23,381 nucleotides of DNA from JBDZVM01 sp040255675. Its GTDB lineage: Bacteria; Actinomycetota; Actinomycetes; Acidothermales; Acidothermaceae. The stretch covers positions 1-23,381 of the forward strand of contig JBDZVM010000052.1 in assembly GCA_040255675.1 (NCBI GenBank), in the 5' to 3' direction. A program made the position numbers and the translations under genes. Under the pieces are notes generated by a model. That model did not search any database. It was given only the letters and a program-made list of their open reading frames with translations, and was not told the DNA's origin. Shown here piece after piece: positions 5,759 through 13,149 of the stretch. How positions within the stretch are numbered: position 1 is the stretch's first letter; every line of letters begins with the position of its first letter.

Positions 5759-8635
5759 ATGGCAGACCGGCGACCGACCGCGCCGCGTTTCGCCGTGCGC
5801 AGATGGCGCGCGCTTTCGCGACCGCGTCGTCCGATTCGGCACGGCTGGAATAGCCTGCAGCTGGGCGCCAAAGGCATCGTGCTCGTCGCCGTCCCGCTGA
5901 TTGCTTTCACCGGCGCGGCTGCCCTCGCACTCGGAGCGCTGGCCAACGACGGCCACGTGCAAGCACAGGCGCGGCACTCCGAGCAGGTGCAGCGCCAGAT
6001 CGCGGTGGTCGGTGCGCGTATCGCGGACGTCGACCAGCGGGGCTTTCTGGCGCTCGGCGATCCAACCGACGCGCGCGCCGCCGCGTCGGACGACGCGGAG
6101 TTGATACGAGCGCTTTCGCGGCTTACGAGTCTCGTGTCGGACAATCCATCGCGGGCGGCTCACGTCGTCGCCGTGCGTGACGCTCTCGACACGGTGCCCG
6201 CCCCGCCCGATTCGAGTTCGCCCGGGCCCGCCGATCAGGCCGGCATCGATGCGTGGATCGCACGAGAACGGACGGCGGTCACGCAGGCGCGGCAGCACCT
6301 GCAAGTTTTGTCGGACGATGAAGACGCGCTGCTCGCGAAGCGCCGCGCCGATGCGACGCGGCTACGAGTGCTGGCCGAGATCGGTGTCGCGGTCTTGCTC
6401 ATCGCCGGTGCGGTCGGGGCTTTTCTCGGCGTCCGGCTTTTTGCCCGCGGCCTGACGCGACGAGTCGACCGGATCGAGGCCGATCTCGACGAGGCGAGTG
6501 CCGACACGCCTCCGGACGAGGCGCGTGCCGACACGCCTCCCGACGAGAGCGCCGACGACTTGGGGCGGCTGGCGCGGCGGCTGCGCGAAACTGTGCAGGC
6601 GCTCAGCCGTCGCGAATCGGAGTTGCGCGACGCGCGAGCTTTTCTCGAAAACGTGCTCACCGTCGGGCCGGTCGTGGTATTTCGCGCCGTGAACGGTTCG
6701 GTTAGATACGTAAGCCCGAACTGCGAACGCGTGTTCGGCCTTCGTGACGAAGACCTGTGCGGGCGGAGGCTTTGGATGCGGCAGGTGGCGCCCGAAGAAC
6801 TGGCCAGATTCGACGAGATAACCGCGCGGCTGTTCGAACCTGACGGGCCGGATGTCGTCGACTTCGAAGGATCGTTCGAGATCGGCGGACGGTTACGCCA
6901 TCTTTCGTGCTTGGTCACCCGTGAGGCCGGGATGTCCGACGAGCGCGGGCTTTTCGTGTATGCGCTTGATGCCACCGCAAGACGGACAGCCGAAAACGAA
7001 GGCGCGCGGCACCAACGCGAACTCAGCGCGATTACGGCCGCTTCACCGGACATCATCGCGGTGTTCACCGCTGATTTGCGGATTGCGTTCGCCTCGGAGG
7101 CGACGACTGCGATTACCGGCTATCGAGTGAACGATCGCATCGGCGAAACCGTCGGTTCTTTCGTGCACGACGAAGACTCGCTTGCGCTCACCGACGCCGT
7201 CCGGTCTGTCATTACCGGCGCTGCCGAGGATTTCACCGTGCGGGTGCGCACCCGACACGTCAGCGGTCGTTACGTACAGCTCGAAGCGCACGGGCGGCCG
7301 CTCCTCGGCGATAGCGGCGAGCCGGTGGCGGCTGTCGCTATTTTCCGCGACATCAGCGAGCGAGTTGCGCTCGAAGCGGCCTTGGTCGAGGCGCGTGACG
7401 CGGCGAACGCGGCGTCGAAAGCCAAAAGCGAGTTCCTTTCCCGCATGAGCCACGAGTTGCGCACGCCGCTCAACGTCGTGCTCGGGTTCGCGCAACTGCT
7501 GAAGATGGAGCCGCTCGGCGACGAGCAAGACTCTTGGATAGACCAAATCCTCATCGCTGGTCGGCATTTGCTCGATCTCATCAACGAGGTACTCGACATC
7601 GCGCGAATCGAAAGCGGTGCGCTCTCATTGTCGTCGGAGCCGGTCTCGTTGCGAGACGTCGTCGGTGAGACGGTCGAGTCGATGCGGCCAATCGCCGCTT
7701 CATCCGAAATCTCCATCGATTTTTTGATCGAGGGCGACGACCTGTACGTGCAGGCTGATCGGCAGCGGCTCAAGCAAGTCCTGCTGAACCTGCTCGGGAA
7801 CAGCGTCAAATACAACCGGCCGGCCGGAAGCGTGCTCGTCACGTGCAAGGTGCAAGACGACCGCATGACCGAAATTCGCGTGAGCGACACCGGCATCGGG
7901 ATCGCGCCCGAGAACATCGAGCGGTTGTTCATTCCGTTCGATCGGCTGGGCGCGGAGAATTCGAACGTCGAAGGCACCGGGGTCGGCCTGCCGCTCTCGC
8001 TGCGCCTGGTCGAAGCGATGGACGGCGACCTCTCGGTGGAGTCGACCCCGAACGAAGGCTCGACCTTCACAGTGGCGTTGCCACGCGCCTTGAATCCAGG
8101 CGGAATCGAGGGTGAGGATGCCATCGCGCAAGCCGAGTCGCAGATCAATCTCGATGCGGACGACGGCCCGCGCGGCACGCTGCTCTACGTCGAAGACAAC
8201 GCGACGAATGTTCAGTTGATGCAGCGGGTGATTGCTCGACGTCCAGGAATTCGTTTGCTCCACGCGGCGTACGGGCGAATGGGTCTCGAGCTTGCTCGTA
8301 CCGGCCACGCCGACTTGGTGCTTCTCGACTTGCATCTCCCCGACATGACGGGTGCCGAGGTTCTCGAGCAGCTACGCCGTAGCCGCACGACGTCCGACGT
8401 GCCGGTGTACGTCGTGAGCGCGGACGCGACAGCTGGACAGGCCGCGCAATTAAGGGCCGCCGGAGCCGACGGCTACCTCACGAAACCGCTCGACCTCCAC
8501 CGGCTGCTCGACCTCTTCGATCGAATTCTGTGTCGGGACGAGTGCGCGGTCGCGGTCGCCGAGAAGTGGCTGCCCGGGCGAGGGTCTGAGGCGAAATCCG
8601 CGGAGGGGAAAGACGATGCTCGATCGATTTCGTGA
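5759..8635 (+). CDS. Membrane hybrid sensor histidine kinase (PAS-PAS-HisKA-HATPase-REC)
   Basis: A 958-aa hybrid sensor kinase. TM1 is about residues 37-63. A roughly 140-residue helical extracytoplasmic sensor follows (CHASE3-like, with VDQRGFLALGDPTD). TM2 is about 204-228, then a HAMP-like helical linker. Two PAS domains lie at about 296-405 and 422-535. The HisKA H-box is SHELRTPLNVVLGFAQLL with phospho-acceptor His565. The HATPase domain has an N box (LLNLLGNSVKYN, about 675), G1 (DTGIGIAP, about 710) and G2 (GTGVGLPL, about 740). The C-terminal receiver (about 800-925) has phospho-acceptor Asp857 in LLDLHLPDM and a Lys in YLTKP. The start is ATG 5759, supported by AAGGAG at 5746-5751; the frame is open 31 codons further upstream. 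It overlaps the next gene by 20 nt. The ligand is unknown. Confidence 0.94.
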   Translation: MADRRPTAPRFAVRRWRALSRPRRPIRHGWNSLQLGAKGIVLVAVPLIAFTGAAALALGALANDGHVQAQARHSEQVQRQIAVVGARIADVDQRGFLALGDPTDARAAASDDAELIRALSRLTSLVSDNPSRAAHVVAVRDALDTVPAPPDSSSPGPADQAGIDAWIARERTAVTQARQHLQVLSDDEDALLAKRRADATRLRVLAEIGVAVLLIAGAVGAFLGVRLFARGLTRRVDRIEADLDEASADTPPDEARADTPPDESADDLGRLARRLRETVQALSRRESELRDARAFLENVLTVGPVVVFRAVNGSVRYVSPNCERVFGLRDEDLCGRRLWMRQVAPEELARFDEITARLFEPDGPDVVDFEGSFEIGGRLRHLSCLVTREAGMSDERGLFVYALDATARRTAENEGARHQRELSAITAASPDIIAVFTADLRIAFASEATTAITGYRVNDRIGETVGSFVHDEDSLALTDAVRSVITGAAEDFTVRVRTRHVSGRYVQLEAHGRPLLGDSGEPVAAVAIFRDISERVALEAALVEARDAANAASKAKSEFLSRMSHELRTPLNVVLGFAQLLKMEPLGDEQDSWIDQILIAGRHLLDLINEVLDIARIESGALSLSSEPVSLRDVVGETVESMRPIAASSEISIDFLIEGDDLYVQADRQRLKQVLLNLLGNSVKYNRPAGSVLVTCKVQDDRMTEIRVSDTGIGIAPENIERLFIPFDRLGAENSNVEGTGVGLPLSLRLVEAMDGDLSVESTPNEGSTFTVALPRALNPGGIEGEDAIAQAESQINLDADDGPRGTLLYVEDNATNVQLMQRVIARRPGIRLLHAAYGRMGLELARTGHADLVLLDLHLPDMTGAEVLEQLRRSRTTSDVPVYVVSADATAGQAAQLRAAGADGYLTKPLDLHRLLDLFDRILCRDECAVAVAEKWLPGRGSEAKSAEGKDDARSIS
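6488..6541 (+). repeat. In-frame 27-bp tandem duplication inside the kinase
   Basis: Two adjacent 27-bp units (6488-6514 and 6515-6541) differ at few positions and encode DEASADTPP and DEARADTPP, followed by a partial third start, DESADD. They lie in the linker after TM2, between HAMP-like helices and the first PAS domain. This is likely replication slippage that lengthened a flexible acidic linker. Confidence 0.8.
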
Positions 8636-9800
8636 CGCCAAGGTGCTCGTCGTCGACGACAACGTCGCGAACGTGCAGCTGTTGGTGTCGATGCTTCGTC
8701 GTTCGGGCTTGCGAGCAGTCTCGTCCGCCACCGACGCGTACGAGGCGCTGCGGCTCGTGCGCACGACCGACCCCGACGTCGTCCTCCTCGACTTGCATAT
8801 GCCGCGAATCGACGGTTACACGGTGCTCGAGAGCTTGGCCGATGACGCCAGCATCGAATACTTGCCTGTACTCGTGCTCACCGCCGACACCACACGAGAC
8901 GCCGTCCATCGCGCACTTTCGCTCGGTGCGCGCGACTTTCTTACCAAACCATTCGACATGACCGAGGTCTTGTTGCGCGTACGCAACCTGCTCGAGACCC
9001 GGTACTTGTACAAAGCGCTGCGCGAACACAATTCATCGCTTGCCGACGAATTGGCACGCCGCGAGGCGGCGGAGCAGGAGCGCGTGCGTTCACGTGAAGA
9101 AAGCCTCAAACGCATAGACGCGGTCTTGCGTTGCGACGATTCGCTGGCTGTGGTCTTTCAACCCATCGTCGAATTGGCCACCCGCCGCACTGTCGGGCTC
9201 GAAGCGTTGTCGCGATTCAGCGGTGAGCCGTTGCGTTCGCCAGACCTTTGGTTCGACGAGGCATCGTCGGTAGGTCTCGGCCCGGAACTGGAGATGAAAG
9301 CGGTGCGTTCCGCCGTCAGCCAACTCGACCGCATCCCTGACGACGAATTCTTGGCCGTGAACGTGTCGCCCGAGCTTGTATTGTCGGGCAAACTCGACGA
9401 ACTCGCTTCCCATGAGATTTGCTCTCGGCTCGTGCTCGAACTCACCGAACACGTCGCGGTCGACGACTACGGGCCGATCCGCTCGCGAATCGAACCGTTG
9501 CGCGAACACGGCGCGCAAGTGGCCGTCGACGACACGGGTGCCGGGTTCTCCAGCTTGCGCCACATCCTGCTGCTACAGCCAGAGATCATCAAGCTCGATC
9601 GGTCGTTGACGCTCGGCGTCGACCGCGATCCCGCTAAGCGCGCGCTCGCGGCGTCGCTCGTGTCGTTCGCCGTCGACATCGACGCGAGGCTGATCGCCGA
9701 GGGCGTCGAGACCGAGGGCGAGCTGACGACGCTAGAGTCACTCGGCGCGCCGTGGGTGCAAGGCTTCCACATCGCGATGCCGGAGCCGCTGCCCGGGTAG
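8616..9800 (+). CDS. Response regulator with receiver and EAL (c-di-GMP phosphodiesterase) domains
   Basis: A 394-aa REC-EAL protein. The receiver (about residues 8-125) has the acidic pair in VLVVDDN, phospho-acceptor Asp59 in LLDLHMP, and Lys in FLTKPF. A coiled-coil linker rich in Glu and Arg (about 130-170) leads to the EAL domain (about 175-390). Its signature is Glu196-Ala-Leu, followed by AVNVSPELV, LELTEH, VDDTGAGFSSL, IIKLDRSL and IAEGVETEGEL, then VQGF. The metal and catalytic residues of active EAL phosphodiesterases therefore look present, so it probably hydrolyses c-di-GMP to pGpG under control of phosphorylation. ATG 8616 follows a GGAGGGG ribosome site and overlaps the kinase end by 20 nt. 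The two are probably translationally coupled and form one signalling pair. No GGDEF domain is visible. Confidence 0.94.
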   Translation: MLDRFRDAKVLVVDDNVANVQLLVSMLRRSGLRAVSSATDAYEALRLVRTTDPDVVLLDLHMPRIDGYTVLESLADDASIEYLPVLVLTADTTRDAVHRALSLGARDFLTKPFDMTEVLLRVRNLLETRYLYKALREHNSSLADELARREAAEQERVRSREESLKRIDAVLRCDDSLAVVFQPIVELATRRTVGLEALSRFSGEPLRSPDLWFDEASSVGLGPELEMKAVRSAVSQLDRIPDDEFLAVNVSPELVLSGKLDELASHEICSRLVLELTEHVAVDDYGPIRSRIEPLREHGAQVAVDDTGAGFSSLRHILLLQPEIIKLDRSLTLGVDRDPAKRALAASLVSFAVDIDARLIAEGVETEGELTTLESLGAPWVQGFHIAMPEPLPG

Positions 9801-9873
9801 TCTCGGCGGCGGTGCCGGTGCTCGCTTCGGCTCTGACAGACTAGGAGGCGTCGTGCCCCGCGGGGTGCGGCAA

Positions 9874-9960
9874 GGAGGGCTCGCCTAGTGGCCGATGGCG
9901 GCGGTCTTGAAAACCGCTAGGAGTGCAAGCTCCTCGTGGGTTCAAATCCCACGCCCTCCG
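9874..9960 (+). tRNA. tRNA-Ser (anticodon TGA)
   Basis: The acceptor stem GGAGGGC (9874-9880) pairs with GCCCTCC (9953-9959), with discriminator G9960. The anticodon stem GCGGT/ACCGC encloses loop CTTGAAA with anticodon TGA at 9908-9910, reading UCA-type serine codons. The long variable arm typical of serine tRNAs lies before the T arm, which is GTGGG/CCCAC around TTCAAAT. The length is 87 nt. CCA is not encoded. Its 3' end borders a tyrosine integrase gene, which marks it as the probable integration site. Confidence 0.97.
9936..9960. other. Probable attachment-site core in tRNA-Ser 3' end
   Basis: Tyrosine integrases commonly use the T arm and acceptor 3' end of a tRNA as attB, leaving the tRNA intact. 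Here the integrase gene ends 23 bp beyond the tRNA. I found no second copy of this segment in the window, so the other att site would lie past the right edge. The exact core boundaries are a guess. Confidence 0.4.
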
Positions 9961-9983
9961 CTTTCTGAGCTGCGAAAACATCT

Positions 9984-11249
9984 CTAGCTCCCTTCTTGGT
10001 TCAGTTTGTCTAAGTGATCTTTGGGGGCTTCCGCGCCAACATCGCGCCAACTTTCGCTTGTCGACGTGCTGGGCACCGGCCGAAGCACGGCCGCAATCGC
10101 CTCAGCCGCGTCCCGCGCGACGGCTGGCACGACATGTGTATAGAGATCGGCTGTGATGCCGATCGTGCTGTGGCCGAGCCGTTCACTGACGACCTTCATC
10201 GCTACGCCGGCCGCCAATGCGATGCTTGCGCTTGTGTGACGCAGGTCGTGGAAGCGAATGAGCGGTAGGTCCGCGCGACGGGTGGCATTTCGGAAGCGTC
10301 GGCTGACACCTTCCGGGCGCAGCATCGCGCCGTTTTCCTGCGTGAATACCAGCCCTTCTTCCCGATAGGCGTTGCCCCACGCTTGGCGTTCGGCTTCTTG
10401 GCGCAAGCGATGGGCCCGCAAGACCTCAATGGTGAGGCCGTCGAGAGGGACCGTTCTAACCCCGGATCGAGTCTTTGGCGGACCAACGTGTATTCGACCC
10501 CCGAGTTCAACGGCCGCACGGTTCACTCGCACGTACCTGCGATCGAGTTGCACATCGTCCCACGACAACGCACACAATTCGCCGCGGCGGAGGCCGGTGA
10601 CGACTACGAGGTGGTAGAGCGCGTAAAGCCGGTCCTTACGTACTGAGGAAAGGAAGCTTGCCACTTGTTCGGGTGTCCAGACGGTTGGGGGCTGCCGTCG
10701 TTCCACCGGTAGGTCGATGTACTGCGCAGGATTGTGCGAGATGAGTCTGCGCCTGACCGCGTCGTTGAGTGCGACGCGTAGGGTCGAATGAATGCGTCGC
10801 ACGGTCGCCGACGAAAGGGAGTTTTTCGCGCGCGGACGTGCGAGGTCGCCCAGCATGAGGTCAATTTGCCTTGGCCGCAATTCCCTCAGCGGAACGTGGC
10901 CCAAGAGCGGCTTTAGATAGAGCCGGATGTGTTCGCGATACGACTTCAACGTCGAGGGGCGCAGCGACCGTTTCGATGCTAGCCACTCTTCAAAATATGT
11001 GCCGGTCGTGATGCGCGTCTCGACCTCTACGCCGCCCTGCATCTCATCAAGGCAACGCTGAAGCGCCTGCACCGCATCACGCTTAGTGGCGAAGCCTGCC
11101 TTGGTGAGTTGACGTCGTTCGCCAGTCGCGGCCCGCCCAAGGTCGACGGTGAATTCCCAGGTTCCTCGACAGCGATGGGGTTCCCATCCCCCACTCGCCG
11201 ACCGTGGGCAGTGTCGAGTATGGCGCTGTCGAAGGTGACCGCGTTTCAC
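9984..11249 (-). CDS. int: Tyrosine recombinase / phage-type integrase
   Basis: A 421-aa site-specific recombinase that would catalyse integration and excision of this island. The N-terminal arm-binding region (about residues 28-75) is followed by a SAM-like core-binding domain (about 82-175, with TYFEEWLASKRSLRPSTLKSY) and the catalytic domain (about 190-385). The catalytic residues are all present: Arg221 (TGLRRGEL), Lys259 (PPKTRSG), His334 and Arg337 (HDLRHT), His360 (RLGHS) and nucleophile Tyr370 (DLYTH). The start is GTG 11249, preceded by GGAG at suitable spacing and overlapping the upstream HTH gene's stop as GTGA, so it is translationally coupled. The gene lies beside tRNA-Ser with its 3' end facing it, a common arrangement for actinobacterial integrative elements. 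Confidence 0.95.
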   Translation of the reverse strand: MKRGHLRQRHTRHCPRSASGGWEPHRCRGTWEFTVDLGRAATGERRQLTKAGFATKRDAVQALQRCLDEMQGGVEVETRITTGTYFEEWLASKRSLRPSTLKSYREHIRLYLKPLLGHVPLRELRPRQIDLMLGDLARPRAKNSLSSATVRRIHSTLRVALNDAVRRRLISHNPAQYIDLPVERRQPPTVWTPEQVASFLSSVRKDRLYALYHLVVVTGLRRGELCALSWDDVQLDRRYVRVNRAAVELGGRIHVGPPKTRSGVRTVPLDGLTIEVLRAHRLRQEAERQAWGNAYREEGLVFTQENGAMLRPEGVSRRFRNATRRADLPLIRFHDLRHTSASIALAAGVAMKVVSERLGHSTIGITADLYTHVVPAVARDAAEAIAAVLRPVPSTSTSESWRDVGAEAPKDHLDKLNQEGS

Positions 11250-11470
11250 GAACGCTCCGGTCTGGGCTGCTCAAGTCCCAGCAGCTGTAACAAGGGCAGA
11301 CTTGGGACCTTGATAAGACGACCCAGCCGTAGGACCGGCGTTGGCCATTGGCCGCTGCGCACCAGTTCGTAGGCCGCGCTTCGGCCAACGCCAAGCACAC
11401 GTGACGCTGTCGGGATGTCGATGACCGGCGGTAATGCGGCCAACTCCTGCCGGCTCATGGTCGGACTCAT
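11246..11470 (-). CDS. Small helix-turn-helix protein, probable excisionase
   Basis: A 74-aa protein with a MerR/excisionase-type winged HTH: IDIPTASRVLGVGRSAAYELVRSG, then a strand with PVLRLGRLIKVPSLPLLQLLG. Such proteins beside an integrase usually act as recombination directionality factors (Xis). ATG 11470 overlaps the preceding gene's TGA (ATGA), and its own TGA overlaps the integrase GTG (GTGA). The three genes therefore form a tightly coupled operon. Which of the two HTH proteins is the true excisionase cannot be decided from sequence alone; this one is adjacent to int. Confidence 0.88.
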   Translation of the reverse strand: MSPTMSRQELAALPPVIDIPTASRVLGVGRSAAYELVRSGQWPTPVLRLGRLIKVPSLPLLQLLGLEQPRPERS

Positions 11471-11757
11471 GAGGTGGTTTCCTTTCCCTGTCGGTGGCTC
11501 GTGCGCATGCCCGAGCCATGTGCGCGAGCCATCGAGGCTGGCGAACGCATCTGTGCGAGGACCGCTGCGCCATCGACAGCGACGCCGCTCATGCTGACGT
11601 ACGTTGGCAAATCGCCCGACTCGACAGCTCGTGCCACTGTCGCCGGCGAGACACGCAGGAAACGGGCGGCCTCTGTGATCGTCATACCGGTGAAAGCCGC
11701 GTGCTCCCGCACGCCTTCGGGCGTTACTACGGCCGCGATGTCGCCGTGGCGTGGCAT
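11467..11757 (-). CDS. Helix-turn-helix DNA-binding protein
   Basis: A 96-aa protein with an excisionase-like or plasmid-type HTH: GMTITEAARFLRVSPATVARAVESGDLPTYV. A basic Ser/Thr-rich tail (RAHGSGMRTSHRQGKE) follows. ATG 11757 has GGAGG 5 nt upstream. The frame is open further up but gives an unconvincing N-terminus. Its TGA overlaps the next ATG. As first gene of the operon it may autoregulate, or cooperate with the second HTH protein in controlling int. It is divergent from the HTH/PLD-like gene at 11895, so both share a 137-bp control region. Confidence 0.8.
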   Translation of the reverse strand: MPRHGDIAAVVTPEGVREHAAFTGMTITEAARFLRVSPATVARAVESGDLPTYVSMSGVAVDGAAVLAQMRSPASMARAHGSGMRTSHRQGKETTS

Positions 11758-11830
11758 ATGGTCCTCCGTCGTCTTTCGTGCGGCGTGGTCCACGGTCTCG
11801 GATGGGGCCGGACGACAGCACCACAGTCTT

Positions 11831-11869
11831 GGGACGACTTAGGACGTCTTGTGTAAGATCAGATGTCCT
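11831..11869. promoter_or_regulatory. Divergent control region: -10 box flanked by an inverted repeat
   Basis: TAAGAT (11854-11859) is a good -10 box for the + strand gene. It is flanked by AGGACGTCTT (11841-11850) and CAGATGTCCT (11860-11869), inverted at 8 of 10 positions. A direct copy, GGGACGACTT, lies at 11831-11840, exactly 10 bp before the left arm. This arrangement suits an operator for an HTH dimer or tetramer encoded on either side. Confidence 0.45.
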
Positions 11870-11894
11870 TGCCGGTCCAACGATGGGGGTGCAG

Positions 11895-12671
11895 ATGGCG
11901 AACGATCGCTTGCGCGAGGCGCTGATCAGAGCGGGCCTGACGCGGCAGGATGTCGCAGGAAAACTCGGCGTTGATCCGAAGACTGTCGAACGATGGGTCG
12001 CTGCTGATCGCGTTCCCTATCCTCGGCACCGTCGCCAACTAGCTGACCTCATCGGCGAGAGCGAGAGCTACCTTTGGCCACAGGCTTTGACGCCTGCACG
12101 GCGAGATCAACTCGCCGAGTCAGAGATTGTCCACGTCTATCCGCACCGGGCGAACGTTCCAGCTGAGCTCTGGCGCCGGCGCCTTGGAGAGGCACAGCGG
12201 ACGATCGACCTGCTGATGTATTCAGGGATGTTCCTTGTCGATCAGAACCCGCACATTGGTGCTCTGCTTCGCAATCGCGCTGAAGCGGGCGTGCGGGTGC
12301 GGGTTCTGGTTGGCGACCCGGCTGGGTCGCACATAAGCGAGCGAGGTCACGAGGAAGGGATCGGCGACGCGATGGCCGCGAAGATCTGCAACGTCCTCGT
12401 GTACTACCGCGACCTCATGGGCGCAGCGAACGCTGAGGTTCGTAAGCACGACACGACGCTGTACAACTCGATCTACCGTTTTGACGACGAGATGTTCGTC
12501 AACTCGCACGTATTCGGGTTCCCCGCTGCGCACGCCCCAGTGCTCCATCTCCGGAGCCTTGGGAGCGGCATCCTCTTCGAGACGTACAGCGAGAGCTTCA
12601 AACAGGTGTGGGGTAGAGCGGCGCCAGCATGGCCCCAAGGTGGCCTTCGGGAGGTTGGTGCGCCACAGTAG
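11895..12671 (+). CDS. XRE-type HTH protein with PLD-like (DUF5919-like) C-terminal domain
   Basis: A 258-aa protein. Residues 4-58 form an XRE-like HTH (LREALIRAGLTRQDVAGKLGVDPKTVERWVAADRVP). The remainder resembles the DUF5919 domain seen after such HTHs in actinomycetes, related to the phospholipase D fold. It has IDLLMYSGMFLVDQNPHIGALLRNRAEAGVRVRVLVGDP and a second half with HDTTLYNSIYRFDDEMFVNSHVFG. Canonical HKD catalytic motifs are not evident, so the domain may bind a ligand instead. The start is ATG 11895; ATG 11883 is possible. A GGGGGTG run lies just upstream, and a TAAGAT -10 about 36 nt upstream. The NUDIX gene follows after 4 nt, so the two are co-transcribed. The DUF number is from memory. 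Confidence 0.8.
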   Translation: MANDRLREALIRAGLTRQDVAGKLGVDPKTVERWVAADRVPYPRHRRQLADLIGESESYLWPQALTPARRDQLAESEIVHVYPHRANVPAELWRRRLGEAQRTIDLLMYSGMFLVDQNPHIGALLRNRAEAGVRVRVLVGDPAGSHISERGHEEGIGDAMAAKICNVLVYYRDLMGAANAEVRKHDTTLYNSIYRFDDEMFVNSHVFGFPAAHAPVLHLRSLGSGILFETYSESFKQVWGRAAPAWPQGGLREVGAPQ

Positions 12672-12675
12672 GCGG

Positions 12676-13149
12676 ATGGCACGTATCGATCATCTCGATG
12701 ACCCTGACGCTCCGCCAGCGAACAGCGTTGTTCCCTCCGCCAACGTTGTTGTCGTCAACGAAGACGGCTGTGTCCTGATGATTCGGCGAACGGACAACGG
12801 CAACTGGGCCGTGCCGGGCGGCGGGATGGATCTGGGCGAGTCGATTCGCGATACCGCTGTTCGAGAAGTGAAGGAAGAGGCCGGCGTAGACGTCGAGGTG
12901 ACCGGCGTTGTGGGCATCTACACCAACCCCAAGCACGTAATCGAGTACACGAGTAACGGCGAAGTACGGCAGGAGTTCTCGATCGTATTCACCGCACGTT
13001 TGGTGGGTGGTGAGCTAAGAACCAGCGACGAATCCTCAGAAGTGCGCTGGGTGCCGCCCGACGAGCTTGCCGGCTACCAAATGGACCCATCGATGCGCAT
13101 GCGAATCGGCCACTTTCTTGAGGGGCGTCAGGCTCCCTACGTCGGCTAA
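12676..13149 (+). CDS. NUDIX hydrolase
   Basis: A 157-aa NUDIX pyrophosphohydrolase. The complete NUDIX box GX5EX7REVXEEXGV spans residues 49-71 (Gly49, Glu55, Arg63-Glu64, Glu67-Glu68, Gly70). The enzyme should hydrolyse a nucleoside diphosphate linked to another group; the substrate (oxidised nucleotide, ADP-ribose or other) is not evident. The start ATG 12676 begins MARIDHLDDPDAPPANSVVPSA, 4 nt after the HTH/PLD-like gene's stop, so co-translation is likely. Its TAA overlaps the stop codon of the convergent HD-domain gene by three bases. The HTH - NUDIX - HD combination suggests a nucleotide- or metabolite-responsive module. Confidence 0.93.
   Translation: MARIDHLDDPDAPPANSVVPSANVVVVNEDGCVLMIRRTDNGNWAVPGGGMDLGESIRDTAVREVKEEAGVDVEVTGVVGIYTNPKHVIEYTSNGEVRQEFSIVFTARLVGGELRTSDESSEVRWVPPDELAGYQMDPSMRMRIGHFLEGRQAPYVG

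Noticed and set aside
6488..6559. Repeats considered as a CRISPR-like array
   Set aside because: Units are directly adjacent without spacers and are in frame within a kinase gene.
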